This document shows, one piece after another, positions 59,794 through 64,000 of a stretch of DNA of 64,000 bases. Source of the stretch: Mesorhizobium shangrilense (lineage in GTDB: Bacteria; Pseudomonadota; Alphaproteobacteria; Rhizobiales; Rhizobiaceae); the NCBI RefSeq assembly GCF_028826155.1, contig NZ_JAQGPN010000001.1:4527501-4591500 (forward strand), given 5' to 3'. A program made the translations under genes and the position numbers. The notes under the pieces were generated by a model. The model saw nothing but the letters and a program-made list of their open reading frames with translations, searched no databases and was not told the DNA's origin. The stretch's first letter is position 1. Every line of letters begins with the position of its first letter.

Positions 59794-59830
59794 GCGGCCT
59801 GCGGATGGAGCCTGAGTGTTGGCGAGCCTG

Positions 59831-60118
59831 TCAGGCGCGCCGCCGTTCACGCTCCATGACGTGCAGGCGAAGGACACGGTTGATTTCCGTCTGATATCCC
59901 CCACCCGCAGCATGCTCCTTGAACCAGGCGAGCACATCGGCATCGAGCCTGATCGTAACCGGCTGCTTCAGAGGCCGGTACAGGTCCCCTCGCCGCGCAT
60001 CCGTCCAGTTTTCCGCTGGCGCTTCCGGGATATCGCTCGTGTCGATCTGATCGTCCGGCAGCGCTTGCAGCCTTGCGAGCCGCGCCAGTTGTTCCGGCTT
60101 AAGTGCCTTCCTGCTCAT
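59831..60118 (-). CDS. brnA: BrnA antitoxin
   Basis: The 95-residue antitoxin of a type II BrnTA system. It binds and blocks BrnT and represses the shared promoter through a ribbon-helix-helix domain in its C-terminal half (PVTIRLDADVLAWFKEHAAG followed by GYQTEINRVLRLHV). The N-terminal part (LKPEQLARLARLQALPDDQI) is the toxin-wrapping segment. The ATG at 60118 is preceded by AAAGGAGG at ideal spacing, and the gene overlaps the end of brnT by 20 bases, the usual toxin-first order. Confidence 0.93.
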   Translation of the reverse strand: MSRKALKPEQLARLARLQALPDDQIDTSDIPEAPAENWTDARRGDLYRPLKQPVTIRLDADVLAWFKEHAAGGGYQTEINRVLRLHVMERERRRA

Positions 60119-60374
60119 AGCGCCTCCTTTCGTGGCTCGTCGCCTTACGAGCGCCAATGATCCGCACAAGTTCCTCGTCATCCCCGTCCGGGTAAATGTG
60201 GACGACGACCAGAACGACAACCGGACCGACCACTCCGATCGCATGCCAGCGTTGTTCTCCATCGTTGAAGCGGTCAGGGACGATTACACGTAGCGGATCG
60301 TCCCAGACGGCCTGTGCATCCTCGAACGCGACACCGTGCTTCGCGAGATTTCTGCGGGCCTTTTCGGATCCCAC
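60099..60374 (-). CDS. brnT: BrnT toxin, N-terminus probably frameshifted
   Basis: A BrnT-family ribonuclease toxin. The continuous frame from a GTG at 60374 encodes 91 residues with most of the family core: KARRNLAKHGVAFEDAQAVW, DDPLRVIVPDRFNDGEQRWH, VVVLVVVHIYP and RIIGARKATSHERRRYEQEG. The expected start VHFEWDPE is encoded just upstream in another frame, from a GTG at 60385 that has an AGAGGGG ribosome-binding site. One missing base near 60365-60366 separates the two parts. Either the toxin is made from the inner GTG lacking its first residues, or it is disrupted, or the base call is wrong. Confidence 0.8.
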   Translation of the reverse strand: MGSEKARRNLAKHGVAFEDAQAVWDDPLRVIVPDRFNDGEQRWHAIGVVGPVVVLVVVHIYPDGDDEELVRIIGARKATSHERRRYEQEGT

Positions 60375-60406
60375 TCAAAGTGCACCAGCCACACCCCTCT
60401 TACGGA

Positions 60407-60435
60407 AATGTACATACACTCCCGCAAGACTTCAA
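60407..60435 (-). promoter_or_regulatory. Promoter of the brnT-brnA pair
   Basis: On the minus strand TTGAAG (60435-60430) and TACATT (60412-60407) are separated by 17 bases, placing the transcript start near 60400, about 15 bases before the GTG at 60385. A palindrome ATGTACAT (60408-60415) overlaps the -10 element and may be part of the BrnA operator. Confidence 0.55.
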
Positions 60436-60475
60436 CCGGATGCGCATTTGGGCAACCGGTTGGAGACTGTCTGCG

Positions 60476-61645
60476 CTACTCGAACACGATCGCCGGCGTT
60501 GAAGCCTCGGCTGCGCCGCGCTCTTCCTTCAAACGGTCCAGGACCTTCGACGCGATATCGCGATAGATCCCGGCCTGCGGACCGTCCGGTGCGGAGGCCA
60601 CCACCGGCGTGCCGGCGTCCGAGGTCTCGCGGATCTGCATCTCGAGCGGCACTTCGCCGAGGAATGTCACGCCAAGCCTCTCGGCTTCATTCTTCGCCCC
60701 GCCGTGCCCAAAGATGTCGTAGCGCTTGCCGGTGTCGGGGGCGACGAAGTAGCTCATGTTCTCGACGATGCCGAGCAGCGGCACGTCGACCTTGCGGAAC
60801 ATGTTGAGGCCCTTGCGGGCGTCGATGAGCGCCAGATCCTGCGGCGTCGAGACGATGACGGCGCCGGCCAGCGGCACCTGCTGCGCCATGGTCAGCTGCG
60901 CATCACCGGTGCCGGGCGGCATGTCGACGACAAGCACGTCAAGATGGCCCCAGTCGACCTCCCGCAACATCTGGGTCAGCGCCGAGACGACCATCGGGCC
61001 GCGCCAGATCATCGGGGTTTCTTCCTCGACCAGGAATCCCATCGACATGACCTTGAGGCCATAGCGTTCCATCGGCTTGAGCGTCCTGCCGTCGGCCGTC
61101 TCGGGCTTGCCCTTCAGGCCGAGCAGGCGCGGCATGGAGGGACCGTAGATGTCCGCGTCGAGCACGCCGACCTTCAGTCCCTTGGCCTGAAGCCCCAGCG
61201 CCAGGTTGATTGCTGTCGTGGACTTGCCGACGCCTCCCTTGCCCGACGCCACGGCGATGATGGCGTCGATGCCGGGCACGCCGCGCTTGCCGCTGCTGCG
61301 TGATGGAGGCGCGGGCGGCGACGTGCGCGCGGCCGGTGATGGCGCTGCCGGGCGGGGCGCCGGCCGGGCCGGCGGGGCGGCCTCCATGCCGCCACCCTTC
61401 TTCTCCGCCGTCAGCGCCACGACCACGCCGGCGACGCCCGGCATGGCTTTCACGGCTCGCTCAGCGGCCGCGCGCAGAGGCTCGAGCTCCTGCGCGCGAG
61501 CGGCCGGCACGGTGACGGAGAAGAAGACCTTGGAATCGGCGATGAAGATTTCCGAGACCAGGCCGAGGTCAACGATGTTGCCCGTGAAATCCGGACCATT
61601 GACGGTCCTCAGTCTCTCGATGACGGCTTCCTTGGTGACGGACAT
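60476..61645 (-). CDS. mrp: Mrp/NBP35-type iron-sulfur carrier ATPase (ApbC)
   Basis: A 389-residue P-loop ATPase that carries and delivers iron-sulfur clusters. It has an N-terminal MIP18-like domain (VIERLRTVNGPDFTGNIVDL), a low-complexity Pro/Ala linker at about 85-115, and the Mrp domain with the deviant Walker A IIAVASGKGGVGKSTTAINL, GVLDADIYGPSMPRLLG and VDMPPGTGDAQLTMAQQ. The CxxC of many Mrp proteins is replaced in ENMSYFVAPDTGKRYDIFGH; I recall this in other alphaproteobacterial forms, so the cluster site may differ. It lies on the same strand as brnTA but 90 bases upstream of the toxin promoter. Confidence 0.94.
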   Translation of the reverse strand: MSVTKEAVIERLRTVNGPDFTGNIVDLGLVSEIFIADSKVFFSVTVPAARAQELEPLRAAAERAVKAMPGVAGVVVALTAEKKGGGMEAAPPARPAPRPAAPSPAARTSPPAPPSRSSGKRGVPGIDAIIAVASGKGGVGKSTTAINLALGLQAKGLKVGVLDADIYGPSMPRLLGLKGKPETADGRTLKPMERYGLKVMSMGFLVEEETPMIWRGPMVVSALTQMLREVDWGHLDVLVVDMPPGTGDAQLTMAQQVPLAGAVIVSTPQDLALIDARKGLNMFRKVDVPLLGIVENMSYFVAPDTGKRYDIFGHGGAKNEAERLGVTFLGEVPLEMQIRETSDAGTPVVASAPDGPQAGIYRDIASKVLDRLKEERGAAEASTPAIVFE

Positions 61646-61846
61646 TTGTGTGTACTTCCCGGCGAGGTGTTAGCTTCCAGATAATGCAGATCAGGAGGAA
61701 CACCAAGCCGCCGGCGCGCCGCCGCCGCCGCCAGCGGCGATACGGCGCAGAATTTTTCGGGTGCGGTGTCGGGACGCGCAGTTTCGACACGTCTTCATTC
61801 TGGGCGGCGGGAGCGCGTGCCGATCGCAACGGATGAGGAGCAAACG

Positions 61847-62347
61847 ATGCAGAAGATCACGACCTGCCTGTGGTTCGACGACCAGGCCGAGGAGGCGGCA
61901 AGGTACTACACTTCCGTGTTCCGCAACGCCAAGGTTGGGAAGATCACGCGTGCGCCGGCCGGCGGCGAGCCCTATGTCACACAGGGCGCAGTTCTGACCG
62001 TCGAGTTCGAGGTCGAGGGGAATGGCTTCGTCGCCCTGAACGGCGGCAAGGTCGACTTCGCATTCAACGACGCCATATCCTTCCAGGTCTCGTGCGCCGA
62101 CCAGGCGGAAGTAGACGAGTACTGGTCGAAGCTCACCGCCGACGGCGGACGCGAAGTGCAGTGCGGCTGGCTCAAGGACAAGTACGGACTGTCGTGGCAG
62201 ATCGTGCCGGAGGCGCTGACCCGGCTCATCGCGGACTCCGACAAGGCCAAGGCCGGTCGGGTGATGGCTGCGATGATGCAGATGGTGAAGATCGACATCG
62301 CCAAGCTGGAAGAAGCGGCGGCAGGGCAACAAGCAAAGGTGGCCTGA
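61847..62347 (+). CDS. VOC family protein (PhnB-like)
   Basis: A 166-residue vicinal oxygen chelate-fold protein of the PhnB/3-demethylubiquinone methyltransferase-like group. Core pieces are TTCLWFDDQAEEAARYYTSV, GGEPYVTQGAVLTVEFEVEG, SFQVSCADQAEVDEYWSKLT and CGWLKDKYGLSWQIVPEALT. The ligand and reaction are unknown. The ATG at 61847 has GGAG upstream; the open frame upstream of it is not family-like. It is the first gene of a VOC-YciI-VOC cassette with short intergenic gaps. Confidence 0.9.
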   Translation: MQKITTCLWFDDQAEEAARYYTSVFRNAKVGKITRAPAGGEPYVTQGAVLTVEFEVEGNGFVALNGGKVDFAFNDAISFQVSCADQAEVDEYWSKLTADGGREVQCGWLKDKYGLSWQIVPEALTRLIADSDKAKAGRVMAAMMQMVKIDIAKLEEAAAGQQAKVA

Positions 62348-62401
62348 GGGCCGGACCGACGCGATCCTGCACCAGCCCGCCAAGAGCAAGAGGAGAAAAC
62401 C

Positions 62402-62821
62402 GTGCGTTTCATGATGCTGATGATTCCGAAGGGCTACGAATCTGCCCCTCCGGGCGTCGACCTCGATCCCGAGGCGGTCGCGCGAATGATGAAGTACAAC
62501 GAGGAACTGCAGAAGGCCGGCATCCTGCTGGCGCTTGATGGGCTGCATCCGCCGTCGAGCGGAGCGCGCGTCTCCTTCAAGGGAGGCGTCCCGATCGTGA
62601 CCGACGGCCCCTTCACCGAGTCCAAGGAGGTGCTTGGCGGCTACTGGATGATCGAGGTGAACTCGCGCGAGGAAGCCATTGCGTGGGCGAAGCGCTGCCC
62701 GGCCGGCGACAACGAGGTCATCGAGATCAGGCAGGTGCAGGAGATGTCCGACTATTCGGAACCCGTCCAGGATATCGTCAAGCAGTATCCCGACATGCCG
62801 ATGAAGTCGTCACAGGCATAG
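62402..62821 (+). CDS. YciI/DGPF-domain protein
   Basis: A 139-residue member of the YciI-like family with the signature TDGPFTESKEVLGGYWMIEV, the start MRFMMLMIPKGYESAPPGVD and NEELQKAGILLALDGLHPPS. Such DGPF proteins form small ferredoxin-like dimers, often beside VOC proteins and ECF42-type sigma factors; the biochemical role is unknown. The start is a GTG at 62402, with AAGAGGAGAAAAC before it. It lies 54 bases after one VOC gene and 25 bases before another, so the three are probably one operon. No sigma factor gene is in view. Confidence 0.92.
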   Translation: MRFMMLMIPKGYESAPPGVDLDPEAVARMMKYNEELQKAGILLALDGLHPPSSGARVSFKGGVPIVTDGPFTESKEVLGGYWMIEVNSREEAIAWAKRCPAGDNEVIEIRQVQEMSDYSEPVQDIVKQYPDMPMKSSQA

Positions 62822-62846
62822 TCCACCACTTGCAGGGAGGAAGCCC

Positions 62847-63254
62847 TTGAAGTTCGTCGTCTATCTCTCGTTCGACGGCAATTGCCGCGAAGCTTTCCGG
62901 TTCTATGCCGACGTGTTCGGCGGGACCATCGTCAACATGGTGACGCATGGCGAGACGGAAGTCCGCGCCCATGTGCCGGAGGACTGGCACGACCGTATCA
63001 TCAATGCCCACCTTGTTGCCGGCGAAGCCGAACTGATGGGCGCCGATTCGCCGCCCGGTTCCGGCCAGCCGTCCGGCTTCTCCGTATCGATCCAGCTTGA
63101 GGACGCCGCTCAGGGCGAGCGCATCTTCAACCGGTTCGCCGAGGGCGGTTCGGTCCTCATGCCGTTCGAGAAGACCTTCTGGGCCGAACGCTTCGGCATG
63201 GTCACGGACCGCTTCGACACACCCTGGATGATCAATTGCGGCATGGCTCGCTGA
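62847..63254 (+). CDS. VOC family protein (PhnB-like), second copy
   Basis: A 135-residue VOC-fold protein: MKFVVYLSFDGNCREAFRFY, HVPEDWHDRIINAHLVAGEA, SVSIQLEDAAQGERIFNRFA, FEKTFWAERFGMVTDRFDTP and WMINC at the end. It belongs to the same PhnB-like type as the gene at 61847 but is a distinct paralogue. The start is a TTG at 62847, supported by GGGAGGAAG. It closes the VOC-YciI-VOC cassette. Function unknown. Confidence 0.9.
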   Translation: MKFVVYLSFDGNCREAFRFYADVFGGTIVNMVTHGETEVRAHVPEDWHDRIINAHLVAGEAELMGADSPPGSGQPSGFSVSIQLEDAAQGERIFNRFAEGGSVLMPFEKTFWAERFGMVTDRFDTPWMINCGMAR

Positions 63255-63279
63255 GGCAGCAGCCCGCCCCAGCATGGTC

Positions 63280-63298
63280 GCCCGCCTGATCGGCGGGC
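63280..63298 (+). terminator. Short GC hairpin after the VOC cassette
   Basis: A 7-bp stem GCCCGCC/GGCGGGC with a 5-base loop lies 26 bases after the stop of the second VOC gene. No T-run follows. It may mark the 3-prime end of the cassette transcript. Confidence 0.4.
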
Positions 63299-63395
63299 GC
63301 CACGGCCGTCAGTCGGTATTGCGCCGGCACGGCTTTTCCCCGACTGTTCCGCCACGAAGAATCTTGGGGCGGCGGTGGAGCGCCCGAACGGACGC

Positions 63396-64000
63396 ATGAT
63401 CGACAAGCTGGAATTCTTCATCGCGCTGGCAAGGGCCCAGCATTTCCGGCGAGCGGCCGACGACCTGGGTATCACGCAGCCGACGCTGTCGGCCGCCATA
63501 AAACAGCTGGAGGACCAGCTCGGCGTACTGCTGGTCAAGCGCGGGTCACGCTTTCAGGGCCTCACCCCCGAGGGGGAGCAAGTGCTCGCCTGGGCGCGCC
63601 GCATCACCGGCGACGCGCGCACCATGCGCGAGGAAATGCGCGCCGCCCGTCGCGGCCTTGCCGGACGCATCCGCATCGCTGCGATCCCGACCGCGCTGGC
63701 CATGATCCCGAAGCTGACCACGCCTTTCCGCGAAAAGCACCCGGGCGTGACCTTCTCGATCCTGTCGCGGACCTCGATCGAAGTCCTGTCGCTGCTCGGC
63801 AACTTCGATGCCGATGTCGGCATCACCTACCTCGACAACGAGCCGTTGGGACGCGTCGTCAGCGTGCCGCTCTATTCGGAGCGCTACCAGCTGATCACAG
63901 CTGCCGGAAACGAATACTCGGACCACAAGACTGTGACGTGGGCGGAGGTGAGCGAGTTGCCGCTCTGCCTGCTGACGCCGGACATGCAAAACCGCCGCAT
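63396..64000 (+). CDS. LysR-family transcriptional regulator (cut by window end)
   Basis: The first 201 residues of a LysR-type regulator; the rest lies beyond the window. The winged helix-turn-helix is clear (MIDKLEFFIALARAQHFRRA, then LGITQPTLSAAIKQLEDQLG and LLVKRGSRFQGLTPEGEQVL), followed by the first part of the periplasmic-binding-like sensor domain (RIRIAAIPTALAMIPKLTTP, DADVGITYLDNEPLGRVVSV). The sequence reminds me of the LysR regulator that precedes formate dehydrogenase (fds) genes in rhizobia; the next genes would settle this. The ATG at 63396 has a weak GGAG about 17 bases upstream. Confidence 0.9.
   Translation, partial: MIDKLEFFIALARAQHFRRAADDLGITQPTLSAAIKQLEDQLGVLLVKRGSRFQGLTPEGEQVLAWARRITGDARTMREEMRAARRGLAGRIRIAAIPTALAMIPKLTTPFREKHPGVTFSILSRTSIEVLSLLGNFDADVGITYLDNEPLGRVVSVPLYSERYQLITAAGNEYSDHKTVTWAEVSELPLCLLTPDMQNRR

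Noticed and set aside
60476..61645. Loss of the Mrp CxxC as a sign of decay
   Set aside because: All ATPase motifs are intact and I recall the same replacement in other alphaproteobacterial Mrp proteins, so it is probably a lineage feature.

Overview
The window is high-GC chromosomal DNA of an alphaproteobacterium of the order Rhizobiales, most like Mesorhizobium and its relatives. This rests on gene content and order: clpB, a DUF4167 gene, prmC, prfA, ptsP and lysC; a DUF1178, nitrilase, grxC and comF run; the argJ, parvulin and secA neighbourhood; and the bigR persulfide operon. Genus placement is inference from remembered families. No replication origin, rRNA, CRISPR array, transposase or integrase was seen. 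I support about 60 genes, one tRNA and several regulatory sites.

Layout. 0.8-6.2 kb holds envelope genes (M23 peptidase, L,D-transpeptidase), two small proteins and a frameshifted SnoaL-like gene. 6.3-17.7 kb is the conserved housekeeping block, with clpB under a good sigma-32-type promoter. An ArsR/SRPBCC/SDR cassette with two matched operators lies between prfA and ptsP. 17.9-20.3 kb holds two divergent citrate synthase paralogues, one with an N-terminal DNA-binding domain, around a 16-bp-arm perfect inverted repeat. 20.4-27.6 kb holds ChaC, an adenylate cyclase, an ABC exporter, UbiG, CYTH-CHAD and SixA. 27.7-35.4 kb holds the DUF1178/nitrilase/glutaredoxin/ComF set, an orphan Flp pilin, and argJ-GNAT-mutT plus a parvulin. 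35.6-41.3 kb holds secA and a flippase/acyltransferase pair.

41.3-45.5 kb holds an acyl-CoA synthetase divergent from a sulfide-responsive operon: persulfide dioxygenase, BigR-like thiol-switch ArsR and two YeeE/YedE membrane proteins. That operon ends in the relic of a SulP transporter that lost nearly all its transmembrane part. 46-49.4 kb is an accessory-looking GtrA-DUF6311 and GtrB-like pair beside a tRNA-Leu-like 3-prime fragment and an intact tRNA-Leu(CAA). 49.5-64 kb holds DsbB, pgi with a HAD phosphatase, a MocR regulator with an MttB-superfamily methyltransferase, an IlvD/Edd sugar-acid dehydratase, CoxG, a BrnTA toxin-antitoxin pair whose toxin N-terminus appears frameshifted, Mrp, a VOC-YciI-VOC cassette, and a LysR regulator cut by the window end.

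The points most worth a second look are the divergent citrate synthase / HTH-citrate synthase pair with its shared operator, the ArsR cassette with paired operators, a probably leaderless start and an SDR lacking its YxxxK residues, the internally deleted SulP in the bigR operon, and the tRNA-like fragment abutting the gtr genes. Positions were read by hand; family names come from recalled motifs, not from a database search.
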